Below are positions 8,817-17,952 of a DNA stretch of 37,360 nucleotides, in pieces. The position numbers and the translations under genes are program-made. Every line of letters starts with the position of its first letter. Position 1 is the stretch's first letter. Under the pieces are notes generated by a model. It saw only the letters and a list, made by a program, of their open reading frames with translations, ran no database searches and had not been told where the DNA came from. Source of the DNA: Prochlorococcus sp. AG-347-I04 (GTDB lineage Bacteria; Cyanobacteriota; Cyanobacteriia; PCC-6307; Cyanobiaceae); assembly GCA_003281625.1 (NCBI GenBank), contig QCBL01000012.1, positions 1 to 37,360 on the forward strand, given 5' to 3'.

Positions 8817-10010
8817 GTGAAAGTTATTGTTCTAGGTGGAGATGGTTTTTGCGGTTGGCCTTGTGCGGTGAATTTAGCAGAGCAAAATCATGATGTTATT
8901 ATTGTCGACAATTTAAGTCGCAGAAAAATTGATATTGATCTAGAGGTAGAATCTTTAACTCCAATTGCTTCGATAACAGAACGACTTTCTGCATGGGAAG
9001 AGATTGGAGGTAAGCCAATGAGATTTCTTAATATGGATATCTCTAAACAATATCAAAAATTGCTCAATTTGCTAATTGATGAAAAACCAGATTCCGTGAT
9101 CCACTTTGCAGAACAAAGAGCAGCACCTTACTCTATGAAATCCAGTTTCACCAAAAGATATACAGTGGATAATAATGTTAATGGCACCCACAACCTTCTT
9201 GCTGCAATAGTAGAGAGTAATTTAGATATTCATGTTGTTCATTTAGGAACAATGGGAGTCTATGGATATGGATCACATAGAGGTGCAACAATTCCAGAAG
9301 GTTATCTAAAAGTTGAAGTTCCACAACCAGATGGAAGCAGATTTGAAGAAGAAATATTACATCCTGCAAGTCCAGGAAGTGTTTACCATATGACTAAAAC
9401 CTTAGATCAATTATTATTTCTTTACTACAACAAAAATGATCTTGTAAGGATTACTGATTTACATCAAGGCATTGTGTGGGGAACAAATACAGAAGCAACT
9501 TTAAAAGATCCTAGATTGACAAACCGATTTGACTATGACGGAGATTATGGAACTGTTTTAAACAGATTTCTAATGCAAGCTGCAATTGGATATCCATTAA
9601 GTGTACATGGGACAGGCGGGCAAACAAGAGCATTTATACATATAAAAGATTCTGTAAAATGCGTACAACTTGCTCTTGAAAATCCTCCTAAATCTGGAGA
9701 AAGAGTCAAAATCTTTAATCAAATGACTGAGAGTCATCAAGTTGGAGAACTAGCTAAAAAAGTTGCTTCTCTAACAGGTGCTGATATTAACTATTTACCA
9801 AATCCAAGGAATGAAGCGGTAGAAAATGATCTAATTGTTGATAATAAATGTTTTATAGAATTAGGTTTAAACCCAACGACTCTTGATAATGGCTTATTAG
9901 AAGAAGTTGTTGAAGTTGCCAAAAAATACTCCAATAGATGTGATCTTAAGCGCATACCTTGTGTTTCATCCTGGACTAAAAAACAAGCTGAGGCAATAAA
10001 GACAAATTAA
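8817..10010 (+). CDS. sqdB: UDP-sulfoquinovose synthase
   Basis: Converts UDP-glucose and sulfite to UDP-sulfoquinovose, the head-group donor of the thylakoid sulfolipid SQDG. The 397-residue extended-SDR protein begins with the NAD-binding glycine motif (VLGGDGFCGWPCA, residues 5-17), and has Thr145 and the Tyr190-x3-Lys194 catalytic pair (YHMTK), as in the SQD1/SqdB family. The GTG start is fixed by a stop immediately before it and by the glycine motif lying at the very N-terminus; GGAG at 8807-8810 is a good ribosome-binding site 6 bases upstream. sqdX follows 27 bp later, forming the usual sulfolipid pair. Sulfolipid replaces phospholipid when phosphate is scarce. Confidence 0.97.
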   Translation: MKVIVLGGDGFCGWPCAVNLAEQNHDVIIVDNLSRRKIDIDLEVESLTPIASITERLSAWEEIGGKPMRFLNMDISKQYQKLLNLLIDEKPDSVIHFAEQRAAPYSMKSSFTKRYTVDNNVNGTHNLLAAIVESNLDIHVVHLGTMGVYGYGSHRGATIPEGYLKVEVPQPDGSRFEEEILHPASPGSVYHMTKTLDQLLFLYYNKNDLVRITDLHQGIVWGTNTEATLKDPRLTNRFDYDGDYGTVLNRFLMQAAIGYPLSVHGTGGQTRAFIHIKDSVKCVQLALENPPKSGERVKIFNQMTESHQVGELAKKVASLTGADINYLPNPRNEAVENDLIVDNKCFIELGLNPTTLDNGLLEEVVEVAKKYSNRCDLKRIPCVSSWTKKQAEAIKTN

Positions 10011-10037
10011 AATTTCTCAAATAGTTACCTTAAGAAA

Positions 10038-11171
10038 GTGAAAATTGCATTGTTTACTGAAACTTTTTTACCTAAAGTTGATGGGATAGTCACAAGACTG
10101 ACAAAAACGATTGAATTTTTAATAAAAAATGGTGATGAAGTTATAATTTTTTGTCCAGAAGGGTGTCCAGAAACATATATGGGTGCAACTGTAGTTGGAG
10201 TTGCTGCAATGCCATTACCCTTATACCCAGAGTTGAAGCTTGGTTTACCGGGTCCTGCAGTCTCAGATAAGTTAGAAAAATTTAACCCAGATTTGATACA
10301 TGTTGTTAATCCAGCTGTACTTGGCTTAGGTGGCATATGGTTAGCGAGAACTAATAATATTCCTTTAATTGCCAGTTATCATACTCATCTTCCAAAATAT
10401 TTGGAACATTACGGTATGGGTATGTTAGAGCCACTTTTGTGGGAATTACTTAAAGCAGCTCATAATCAAGCCCTGTTAAATTTATGTACTTCCACCGCTA
10501 TGGTCAATGAGTTAAAAGATAAAGGTATTCAAAGGACTGCTTTATGGCAAAGGGGAGTAGATACTTTCAGTTTCAGACCAGATTTGAGAAGTGAGAAAAT
10601 GAGAAAAAAATTATTTGGAGAATATAACGATGCTAATTACTTATTGATTTATGTAGGAAGATTATCAGCAGAAAAACAAATTGAGAGAATTAAACCAGTC
10701 TTAGAAAGTATTCCTAATGCTTGCCTAGCACTTGTAGGTGACGGACCATATAGAAACCAGCTTGAAAAAATCTTCGAAAATACAAATACAAATTTTATAG
10801 GATACTTATCTGGCGATGAACTTGCTAGCGCCTATGCCTCTGGAGATATATTTTTATTTCCATCTAGTACAGAAACACTTGGGTTAGTTTTACTAGAAGC
10901 AATGGCAGCAGGATGTCCAGTTATCGGAGCCAACAAGGGAGGGATACCAGATATTATTAGCGATGGGATTAATGGTTGTTTATATGATCCTGATGAAAAA
11001 GATAATGGGGAACAGAGTTTGATCGCAGCGACAAAAAAGATTCTAGAGAATGAAGATAAAAGAGAATTTATGAGAAAAGAGGCACGAAAAGAAGCAGAAA
11101 AATGGGATTGGAATCAAGCAACTCTACAACTGCAAAATTATTATGCAGATACTCTCAAAGAAATAGATTAA
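10038..11171 (+). CDS. sqdX: Sulfoquinovosyltransferase (SQDG synthase)
   Basis: GT4-family transferase that moves sulfoquinovose from UDP-sulfoquinovose to diacylglycerol, the last step of sulfolipid synthesis at the membrane. The 377-residue GT-B protein starts MKIALFTETFLPKVDG, has the acceptor-side YHTHLPKYLEHYGM segment, the donor-domain entry IYVGRLSAEKQIERI, and the nucleotide-sugar loop SSTETLGLVLLEAMAAGCPV. No export signal or membrane helix is clear, as expected for a peripheral enzyme. Start is GTG, in frame with a sensible N-terminus. Pairing with sqdB, 27 bp upstream, separates it from generic GT4 enzymes. A short inverted repeat overlaps its stop codon. Confidence 0.93.
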   Translation: MKIALFTETFLPKVDGIVTRLTKTIEFLIKNGDEVIIFCPEGCPETYMGATVVGVAAMPLPLYPELKLGLPGPAVSDKLEKFNPDLIHVVNPAVLGLGGIWLARTNNIPLIASYHTHLPKYLEHYGMGMLEPLLWELLKAAHNQALLNLCTSTAMVNELKDKGIQRTALWQRGVDTFSFRPDLRSEKMRKKLFGEYNDANYLLIYVGRLSAEKQIERIKPVLESIPNACLALVGDGPYRNQLEKIFENTNTNFIGYLSGDELASAYASGDIFLFPSSTETLGLVLLEAMAAGCPVIGANKGGIPDIISDGINGCLYDPDEKDNGEQSLIAATKKILENEDKREFMRKEARKEAEKWDWNQATLQLQNYYADTLKEID

Positions 11172-11180
11172 ACCTAATCT
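11165..11180. terminator. Weak hairpin between convergent sqdX and small unknown gene
   Basis: AGATTA (11165-11170), loop AACC, then TAATCT (11175-11180) form a perfect six-pair stem that includes the sqdX stop codon. It sits between two converging genes where a two-way terminator would be useful. The stem is all but one pair A/T and no strong T-run follows on either strand, so this is a weak candidate only. Confidence 0.25.
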
Positions 11181-11183
11181 TAA

Positions 11184-11432
11184 TTATGCTACGTGTGGAG
11201 GCGTAGGGCTATTATACGAATTTAAAGGAAGTATTAGAGTAGCGATATTTTGATTCTTTTCAGGTCTTTTTTTCTTTGAGAATTTTTTACCAAAAGGCAC
11301 TCTTATAACATTAGTTCCCTCAATGGAGCAAATATTTGAGTTATCTCCTGAAAAATTATTGCCAAAATTTGGTAAATCGACATTTTTAACTGGCAAGTGC
11401 TTAACGTTACCAGATTTAAAATCTTTGTTCAT
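11184..11432 (-). CDS. Small protein of unknown function (82 aa)
   Basis: I do not recognise a family. The 82-residue product has no membrane helix or signal peptide; it is Asn/Lys/Pro-rich, with a basic patch KKFSKKKRPEKNQ near the middle and a hydrophobic stretch IATLILPLNSY close to the C-terminus, which ends SPTPPHVA. It lies downstream of gcvP on the same strand (129 bp gap) and converges with sqdX. The clean ATG start and its own space between two long genes favour a real gene over a chance frame, but A+T-rich DNA produces few stops-free runs of this size by chance only moderately rarely. Conservation in related genomes would settle it. Confidence 0.6.
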   Translation of the reverse strand: MNKDFKSGNVKHLPVKNVDLPNFGNNFSGDNSNICSIEGTNVIRVPFGKKFSKKKRPEKNQNIATLILPLNSYNSPTPPHVA

Positions 11433-11561
11433 AGCTTCAAATACCCCAAAAAATTTGATGCTCAGATATTTTAATAAAAAAATTTAAAAAAATTCTATAA
11501 GAAAATATTAAATTTTTATTCTCGCTAATAATAACTAAGTAAGTACAGTAACGCTAGTCCT

Positions 11562-14471
11562 TTAAGCACATTTTTTTTCTTCGAAAGTCTCTCCTTGATT
11601 TACATTGCAAGAACAAATTAAATTGCGATCGCCATATGCATTATTGATCCTAGAAACTGAAGACCAGAACTTAATAGATGTTGCAGTTTTATAAGGAAAA
11701 GAAGCTTTTTCTTTTGAATAAGGATAATGCCAATTATCGGAGATTAACTCTTTCAGTGTATGGGGAGCGTTACTTATTACATTATTATTTTTTAATTCAA
11801 TATTTTTTTCTATTTCGCTGATTTCTTCTCCAATCAATAGCATAGCCTCACAAAATCTATCCAATTCAACCAAACTTTCACTTTCAGTAGGCTCTATCAT
11901 TATGGTCTCTGGAACAGGCCAACTTATAGTTGGGGCATGAAAACTATAATCTATTAATCGTTTAGCTAAATCATTTACACTCAAACCAGTTTTGGATTTT
12001 AAATCTCTAAAATCTAAAATACATTCATGTGCGACAAAATTATTTTTTCCTTTATATAAAATCTTGAATTTATGCTTTAAAGAATGTGCAATATAATTAG
12101 CAGATAAAATTGCATGCGCAGTTGCTTTCCTTAAACCACTTAGACCAGCCATTTTTATGTACATCCAACTTATTGGAAGAATACTTGCACTTCCATGCTT
12201 GGCTGAAGATACGTAATTAGAAATATTAGATAAATTATTATCCATTAAAGAGTGAGTAGGAAGAAATGCGCTTAAAGTTTCCGATGCAGCAACTGGACCT
12301 ACGCCTGGACCTCCTCCTCCATGTGGGATACAGAATGTTTTATGTAAATTCAAATGACAAACATCAACACCATAATTCCCCGGTTTGCATAATCCAACCT
12401 GAGCATTCAAATTTGCTCCATCTAAATAGACAAATCCTCCAACAGAATGAATTAAATCACATATCTTTCTAATTTGTAACTCAAAAACTCCATGAGTAGA
12501 GGGGTAAGTCAACATAAGAGCCCCTATTTGGTTATCAAATTTCTTGACCTTGATGGACAAATCTTGAAAATCAATATTTCCCTCGTCATCACATTCAACA
12601 GTTAAAACATCAAAACCTGCCATAACTGCACTAGCTGGGTTTGTTCCATGAGCACTTTTAGGAATTAAACATTTTTTTCTTGAAAGTTCACCTTTTGATT
12701 CAAAATAAGAATTTATAGCCAATAAACCTGCAAACTCTCCTTGAGAGCCTGCATTTGGTTGAAAAGAAACTGATTTTAAACCGACAATATCACTTATCCA
12801 TTTTTCTAGGTCAGATATTATTTTTGAATAGCCTTTAGTTTGATCTTGAGGAGAAAATGGATGAATGGCAGATAAATTAGCCCAAGAGACTGGATTTAAT
12901 TCTGCTGCAGAATTTAACTTCATGGTACAGCTTCCCAAAGGCATCATTCCATCTACCAAAGAAAAATCTTTTTCAGCAAGTCTAAATATATATCTTAATA
13001 ATTCAGTTTCACTTTGGTAATTTGTGAATATATCTTGCTGCATCCATTCACTGGATCTCAAGGCTATACTTTCTAGATGAAATCCTTTATCAAATTTTAT
13101 ATGCTCTAAATCTTCTTTTTTTTCTAAAAGGTTTGCTATGAAAGTCACAATATCTTTAATTTCTTTTTCATTACTTAGCTCATCTAAAGAAATCCCAAAG
13201 CCAGTTGAATTTTCAATAGTTGATCCCAATGGCAAAATTCTCAAGTTATAACCATTTTTTAGAGCTTCATTATGGATCCTCTTCGAGTGCCTAGAATAAA
13301 CATCAACACTATCAAATCTAATCCCATCAGGAATATCAAAACCTAAATCAGCTAAACATGATTCTAAAGTTATTCTCAACTCCACTAATCTCTTAGCAAT
13401 TTGCGTTAATCCAGAAGGTCCATGATAAATAGCATAAAAAGATGAAATTATAGCTAACAAAGATTGAGCAGTACAAATGTTACTAGTGGCCTTTTCCCTT
13501 CTAATATGTTGCTCTCTAGTTTGCAATGCTAATCTTAGAGACTTTTCTCCATTTTTAGAGAGAGTTTGCCCAACAATTCTTCCAGGTATCAGCCTTTTAT
13601 ATTTTTCGGTACAGGCAAAATATGCTGCATGGGGTCCACCAAAACCCATTGGAACACCAAATCGTTGCATACTACCTACTGCTACATCAACACCAAATTC
13701 AGAAATTGGTTTAATTAAAACTTGTGCCAGTGGATCAATACATGCCGTTACAATAATTTCTGATCTATGTGCTTGGGATATTAAGAATGTAGGATCAAAT
13801 AATTCTCCATTTTTACCGGGTAATTGCAACAACATTCCAAAAACATCATCATGATTTGGAAGGTTGCTTTGAATAAAGCGTTTTAAGGATATTCCCAAAG
13901 GTTTTGCTCTGGTTTGTAGAACATTAAAAGTATGATCAAAGACGTTTGATTCCACTAAGTACACTTTTGAAGATTTATTTTTTCTTGCGGCAAAGCTCAT
14001 GGCCATAGCTTCTGCTGCAGCAGTACCCTCATCTAATAAAGATGCATTAGCGACAGGAAATCCTGTTAGTTCACAAACAATAGTCTGAAAATTAAATAGA
14101 GCTTCTAATCTTCCTTGTGCTATTTCTGCTTGATATGGAGTATAAGACGTGTACCACCTAGGATTTTCAAGAACATGTCTTTGAATTACTTTAGGCATGT
14201 GATTGTCATAATAACCAAGGCCTATAAGTGATCTCATTTTAGTATTTTTTTGCGCAATCTCTTCTAATTCATTTAAAGCCTCAATTTCTGAGCAACCTTG
14301 AGGCAATATTTCTGAAGATTTATCTTTAAGCTGAATATCTTCAGGAATAACTTGATTTATAAATTGATCAATATTGTTAAAACCAAGCTTATTCAGCATG
14401 ATTTTTTCATCATCATCTCCTAACCCAAGATGCCTATCTATAAACAAATCAGACCCAAATTTGGATTTCAT
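11562..14471 (-). CDS. gcvP: Glycine dehydrogenase (decarboxylating), P protein of glycine cleavage
   Basis: PLP enzyme that decarboxylates glycine and passes the aminomethyl group to the lipoyl arm of GcvH; in cyanobacteria part of photorespiratory glycine turnover and one-carbon supply. The 969-residue single-chain form contains both halves of the P protein. The PLP lysine is Lys711 in HLNLHKTFCIPHGGGGPG, preceded by the conserved SAHGTNPASAVMAG segment (606-619). Length is typical of the fused bacterial type. The C-terminus carries several Cys (CSCNVNQ...KKCA). gcvH is 45 bp upstream on the same strand. The T protein gene gcvT is in a different cluster at 32339. Confidence 0.98.
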   Translation of the reverse strand: MKSKFGSDLFIDRHLGLGDDDEKIMLNKLGFNNIDQFINQVIPEDIQLKDKSSEILPQGCSEIEALNELEEIAQKNTKMRSLIGLGYYDNHMPKVIQRHVLENPRWYTSYTPYQAEIAQGRLEALFNFQTIVCELTGFPVANASLLDEGTAAAEAMAMSFAARKNKSSKVYLVESNVFDHTFNVLQTRAKPLGISLKRFIQSNLPNHDDVFGMLLQLPGKNGELFDPTFLISQAHRSEIIVTACIDPLAQVLIKPISEFGVDVAVGSMQRFGVPMGFGGPHAAYFACTEKYKRLIPGRIVGQTLSKNGEKSLRLALQTREQHIRREKATSNICTAQSLLAIISSFYAIYHGPSGLTQIAKRLVELRITLESCLADLGFDIPDGIRFDSVDVYSRHSKRIHNEALKNGYNLRILPLGSTIENSTGFGISLDELSNEKEIKDIVTFIANLLEKKEDLEHIKFDKGFHLESIALRSSEWMQQDIFTNYQSETELLRYIFRLAEKDFSLVDGMMPLGSCTMKLNSAAELNPVSWANLSAIHPFSPQDQTKGYSKIISDLEKWISDIVGLKSVSFQPNAGSQGEFAGLLAINSYFESKGELSRKKCLIPKSAHGTNPASAVMAGFDVLTVECDDEGNIDFQDLSIKVKKFDNQIGALMLTYPSTHGVFELQIRKICDLIHSVGGFVYLDGANLNAQVGLCKPGNYGVDVCHLNLHKTFCIPHGGGGPGVGPVAASETLSAFLPTHSLMDNNLSNISNYVSSAKHGSASILPISWMYIKMAGLSGLRKATAHAILSANYIAHSLKHKFKILYKGKNNFVAHECILDFRDLKSKTGLSVNDLAKRLIDYSFHAPTISWPVPETIMIEPTESESLVELDRFCEAMLLIGEEISEIEKNIELKNNNVISNAPHTLKELISDNWHYPYSKEKASFPYKTATSIKFWSSVSRINNAYGDRNLICSCNVNQGETFEEKKCA

Positions 14472-14516
14472 ATTGAAATATTTTTCTTTAAAATAGCTCT
14501 TTTTAAAAAGTTTGCC

Positions 14517-14906
14517 TTATTTTGGTACAACCTTTAATTGATATTCCTCAGAAGTCATCAAATCAGCAATTGATGCTTTTGATTCTGGTTTCAAAATGAC
14601 TAACCAACCTTCTCCAATCGGATCATTCTGTAAAAGCTCGGGGTTCTCAATAACACTTTCATTTACAGATACTATTTCCCCTGAAAAAGGCAAATAGACT
14701 TCCTCAACAGCCTTAACTGATTCTATTGTTCCAAAGGTCTCACCTTTCTCTAAAGTCGCCCCTTGATCAGCTAACTCAACAAAAACAATATCTCCTAATT
14801 GATCTATAGCAAATTCACTAACTCCAATTTTTAATAATCCGTTTTCTTCCAAAACATATTCATGAGTATCAGCATAGTTGAGGTTCTCTGGAAACTGGTA
14901 AGACAT
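14517..14906 (-). CDS. gcvH: Glycine cleavage system H protein
   Basis: Lipoyl-carrier protein that shuttles the aminomethyl intermediate from GcvP to GcvT and then to dihydrolipoamide dehydrogenase. The 129-residue protein has the hammerhead lipoyl-domain fold pattern, with the modified lysine Lys65 in GTIESVKAVEEVYLPFSG, and the C-terminal GEGWLVILK element. Length is normal. It sits between gcvP (45 bp downstream) and the PLP-enzyme gene whose stop is only 2 bp upstream, so the three are probably one transcript. Confidence 0.98.
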   Translation of the reverse strand: MSYQFPENLNYADTHEYVLEENGLLKIGVSEFAIDQLGDIVFVELADQGATLEKGETFGTIESVKAVEEVYLPFSGEIVSVNESVIENPELLQNDPIGEGWLVILKPESKASIADLMTSEEYQLKVVPK

Positions 14907-14908
14907 GA

Positions 14909-16201
14909 TTAAATAGATAAAGGATGTAGAGAATCCTTTGAAATTAATTTTTCCTCTAATAATTCAGATAATAATCGAATTAATGCAATTTTGATGTGAG
15001 CTATGTGAGAACCACCTTGAACAAAAATATTGTAAGGATCTCTTAAAGGAGCATCAGCGGAAAATTCACTTGTACTACCTTCAATAAATGTTCCTCCTGC
15101 CATTAATAATTTTGAATCATATCCCTCCATTGATGATGGAACAACGTTAAGAAAAGAATCTACTGGTGACGAATTTTGAAAAGATTGACAAACTTTTTCT
15201 ACCAAATAAGGATTATTCAATCTTATTGCCTGAATAAGATCGGATCTATAAGTTGCTGGCTCTGGTAAAACCTTAAATCCCAAATTTTTAAAAACTGCTG
15301 CAATCATATCAGCACCTTTTAGTGATTCGTGAACAATTTGTGGAGCTAAAAATAAACCCTGTAAAATTAATCTTCCTAGTCCAAAATTTATTCCTGCAGA
15401 AGAACCAATACCTGGTGAGGTTAATCTTGAACATGCCATCTCAACCAATTCTGCATCTCCTGCAACGTACCCACCAGTAGGAACGATTGTTCCTCCCAAA
15501 TTTTTAATCAATGATCCAGCAATTATATTTGCCCCTTTAGAAATTGGTTCACTATCTTCAACAAGTTCCCCATAACAGTTATCAACAAAACATATACAGT
15601 TAGGATCTATAGAATGAATCAGAATACAAATTTTCTCTATCTGATCATTCGTAAGAGATTTTCTCCAACTATATCCACAACTTTTTTGTATAAATACTAA
15701 CTTGTACGAATTTTCCTTAAAAGAATGAGCAATTTTTTCTTCAAAAGAATCAAAATTCTCGCATATATTGATTTGCTTATATTCGATCTCAAAATCTCTA
15801 AGTGAGCCATTACCTTCTCCCCTTATTCCAATCACTTCTTCTAATGTGTCATATGGATTTCCTGTTAGAGATAACATCACATCGCCAGGCCTAAGAATTC
15901 CAAATAAGACAGAACTTATTGCATGCGTTCCACTTACAAATTGCATCCTCACAGCTGCCTTTTCCGCAAGAAACAATCTTGCAAAAACCGCATCAATTTT
16001 GTCTCTAGATATATCATCATGACCACTACCAGAGGATTGATTAAAATGACTAGTAGAAACTTTTTCTTCCTTAAAAATTTTCAAAATATTTTCTAATTTC
16101 AGGAAAACCTGATTGGATCTTTCTTGGAAAACTTCACTTAAACTCTCTTCAATAGAGAGAACAGCGTTTTCAGCCAGTTTTAAGTTATTATTCAGTGTCA
16201 T
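14909..16201 (-). CDS. PLP-dependent methionine gamma-lyase/aluminium-resistance family protein
   Basis: Fold-type I PLP enzyme of the family named aluminium resistance or methionine gamma-lyase-like (YnbB type). The 430-residue protein shows a cofactor-binding run around VSGTHAISSVLFGILRPGD (89-107), the FVDNCYGELVE aspartate segment (205-215), and the probable Schiff-base Lys233 in GSLIKNLGG. The C-terminal half has the small-domain pattern with MAGGTFIEGSTSEFSADAP. The true substrate of this family is not firmly known; a C-S lyase action on a sulfur amino acid is the usual guess. Its stop is 2 bp from gcvH and the unknown HTH-like gene ends 18 bp upstream, which puts it firmly in the gcv cluster. 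Confidence 0.82.
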   Translation of the reverse strand: MTLNNNLKLAENAVLSIEESLSEVFQERSNQVFLKLENILKIFKEEKVSTSHFNQSSGSGHDDISRDKIDAVFARLFLAEKAAVRMQFVSGTHAISSVLFGILRPGDVMLSLTGNPYDTLEEVIGIRGEGNGSLRDFEIEYKQINICENFDSFEEKIAHSFKENSYKLVFIQKSCGYSWRKSLTNDQIEKICILIHSIDPNCICFVDNCYGELVEDSEPISKGANIIAGSLIKNLGGTIVPTGGYVAGDAELVEMACSRLTSPGIGSSAGINFGLGRLILQGLFLAPQIVHESLKGADMIAAVFKNLGFKVLPEPATYRSDLIQAIRLNNPYLVEKVCQSFQNSSPVDSFLNVVPSSMEGYDSKLLMAGGTFIEGSTSEFSADAPLRDPYNIFVQGGSHIAHIKIALIRLLSELLEEKLISKDSLHPLSI

Positions 16202-16219
16202 TAATTATGAAAACTCAAG

Positions 16220-16918
16220 TTATTTTTCAGAAGCTAAATTTCTTAATTCTGCGAGGAAAGCATTAGGTCCCCTACCCTGAAAATAAGAGAGTTTTTTTGA
16301 AGCCTCATATAAATCAAGCAGTTCTCCATCTAACTCTTCTGCCGTATAGTCTCTAATTCCTGCTATTACCTCAGCAAAACGTTCTCTGCGGGTAGATTTA
16401 TTAACAGCATAGGCTTCCATTACCTGAATTTTACATGATCTCCATGCCTTATTCTGACAAAAATGGACTGAAAGGGCATCACTTAACGCAGAAGCTTCTT
16501 CATCTTCTATGTACCAGTCAAAAGATGAAGGTAGAGATTTTAATCCTGAAAATATCTCGAATAATTCCCCAGCCGACAATGGATTACCAGAATCATTTTT
16601 TAGGGGTAATGCAGACTCCTCCAAAGATTTCCATAACTCTGGATAATCACTTTCAAAACGATCCCTGATTTTTTCTATACCTTGATCAAGAATCGTATTA
16701 ACTTGAGCTAAAGCAAGAAAAACTTCAGGACCTGGCGAAGATAACTTCCCATTCCTAAGATTAGAAATTTGCGAATTGTGAACTTTACCTAAATCAAGAA
16801 CTTCAGATAGTAATGGCAAAACTCTGTGTGACCAACCATTTCTTTCATGCCAGAGGTGTATCAAATGAGCCATTGCCCTTCGACCTCTAGATAATTTATC
16901 GCGATATCCGAGACTCAC
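16220..16918 (-). CDS. Unknown protein with HTH-like N-terminus, first gene of the gcvH/gcvP cluster
   Basis: I do not recognise a named family. The 232-residue protein has no membrane segment. Residues about 28-75 (from GWSHRVLPLLSEVLDLGKV through HNSQISNLRNGKLSSPGP) resemble an XRE-type helix-turn-helix: a helix, a turn at LDLGKV, and a recognition-like helix HNSQISNLRNGK. The remainder is helical and acidic, with an aromatic patch (SFDWYIEDEEASALS) near 134-148 and an ending on NAFLAELRNLASEK. The start is GTG at 16918; an in-frame ATG at codon 16 is an alternative. It is the first gene of the minus-strand run towards gcvP and is divergent from desC across 75 bp. A regulatory role is inference only. 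Confidence 0.75.
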   Translation of the reverse strand: MSLGYRDKLSRGRRAMAHLIHLWHERNGWSHRVLPLLSEVLDLGKVHNSQISNLRNGKLSSPGPEVFLALAQVNTILDQGIEKIRDRFESDYPELWKSLEESALPLKNDSGNPLSAGELFEIFSGLKSLPSSFDWYIEDEEASALSDALSVHFCQNKAWRSCKIQVMEAYAVNKSTRRERFAEVIAGIRDYTAEELDGELLDLYEASKKLSYFQGRGPNAFLAELRNLASEK

Positions 16919-16993
16919 AGATAATTAAACTTATCAATAGTATAGTATGATAATATTACATATCGGTAATTTTGAAAATATTCATTCAATATC
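16919..16993. promoter_or_regulatory. Divergent promoter region between the gcv-cluster head gene and desC
   Basis: The 75-bp gap must start both the leftward gcv-side transcript and the rightward desC transcript. Minus-strand TATACT (16944-16939 on +) would place a leftward start about 14-20 bases before the GTG start. Plus-strand GATAAT (16949-16954) would suit desC. No clear -35 hexamer is visible for either, which is common in cyanobacteria. The close packing means binding at one promoter would affect the other. Confidence 0.35.
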
Positions 16994-17932
16994 ATGAATT
17001 CAGTAATTTTCCAAGAAACAGCAAAATTAAAAAAACCTGTTCCAGCTGAAAAAGTTATAGAACTCTCAGAAAAATTGCTTGAACCTTCCAGCCATTCAAA
17101 AAGATATCCTCCAAGACTACATAAAACTTGGGGAACAATATTTTTCATGGTTGCAATTCATATTCTTTCTCTTGTAGCTATACAACCAAAATTTTGGAGT
17201 CTCCCTGGAATCACTTCATTATTATTTTTTTACTGGGTAACTGCTTGTTTAGGAGTCACTCTTGGATATCACAGATTGTTATCACACAGATCGTTCATTG
17301 TTCCAAAATGGTTAGAAAGATTTTTTGCTACCTGTGGAGCTATAAGTTGCCAGCATGGACCAATAGATTGGGTAGGTTTACATAGGCATCATCACTCTTT
17401 TTCAGATACTGAAGTAGATCATCACAATAGTAAAAAGGGGTTTTGGTGGAGTCATATGGGTTGGATGTTTAAAGACGTTGAAGCACTAAAAGCTGTTCCA
17501 AAACTGAGTGCAGATTTAATCAAGGATCCATACTATAGATTTTTAAATAAATATTTTTTATTCTTACAAATTCCTATTGGACTCTCTTTGTACGCAATAG
17601 GTCAAAAATTAGGAGTTGGAGGATGGGCTCTAGTCCTTTGGGGCATTCCATTGAGGCTTGTGGTTGTTTATCACATAACTTGGCTAGTAAACTCTGCGAC
17701 GCATTGTTGGGGTAAAGCACCTTTTGAAAGTGGTGATTCATCTAAGAACAATGCGTGGGTTGCCGCATTAACATTTGGAGAAGGTTGGCATAATAATCAT
17801 CATGCATTTCCCAACTCGGCAAAACAAGGATTATTTAGAGGTCAGATAGATTTAACATGGGAACATATTAAGATTCTTGCGAATTTTGGTCTTGCAAAAA
17901 AAGTAAAGTTGCCCTCTAGGTCTTATTATTAA
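16994..17932 (+). CDS. desC: Acyl-lipid fatty acid desaturase, delta-9 type
   Basis: Membrane di-iron oxygenase that introduces a double bond into fatty acyl chains of membrane lipids using ferredoxin. The 312-residue protein has all three histidine boxes: HRLLSH (93-98), HRHHH (130-134) and HNNHH (266-270), plus His-containing VDHHN (142-145). Hydrophobic pairs lie at about 46-65 and 70-90, then about 187-205 and 210-230. Box types and length match the delta-9 (DesC) branch rather than the longer delta-12 group. It is divergent from the unknown HTH-like gene and ends 20 bp before rplI. Positional specificity of the desaturase is inferred from family, not proved. Confidence 0.9.
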   Translation: MNSVIFQETAKLKKPVPAEKVIELSEKLLEPSSHSKRYPPRLHKTWGTIFFMVAIHILSLVAIQPKFWSLPGITSLLFFYWVTACLGVTLGYHRLLSHRSFIVPKWLERFFATCGAISCQHGPIDWVGLHRHHHSFSDTEVDHHNSKKGFWWSHMGWMFKDVEALKAVPKLSADLIKDPYYRFLNKYFLFLQIPIGLSLYAIGQKLGVGGWALVLWGIPLRLVVVYHITWLVNSATHCWGKAPFESGDSSKNNAWVAALTFGEGWHNNHHAFPNSAKQGLFRGQIDLTWEHIKILANFGLAKKVKLPSRSYY

Positions 17933-17952
17933 ATATATTGTTCAATATTTTC

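Noticed and set aside
13477..13854. Plus-strand frame of 125 codons inside gcvP
   Set aside because: It is the antisense of a well-conserved part of gcvP and shows no domain.
14472..16219. Glycine riboswitch before gcvH or gcvP
   Set aside because: The gaps here are 45, 2 and 18 bases, too short for the aptamer, and nothing like its conserved core is seen.
16915..17148. Minus-strand frame of 77 codons overlapping the start of the unknown HTH-like gene by four bases
   Set aside because: It lies almost wholly antisense to the N-terminal part of desC, whose family motifs are certain, and its product resembles no protein.
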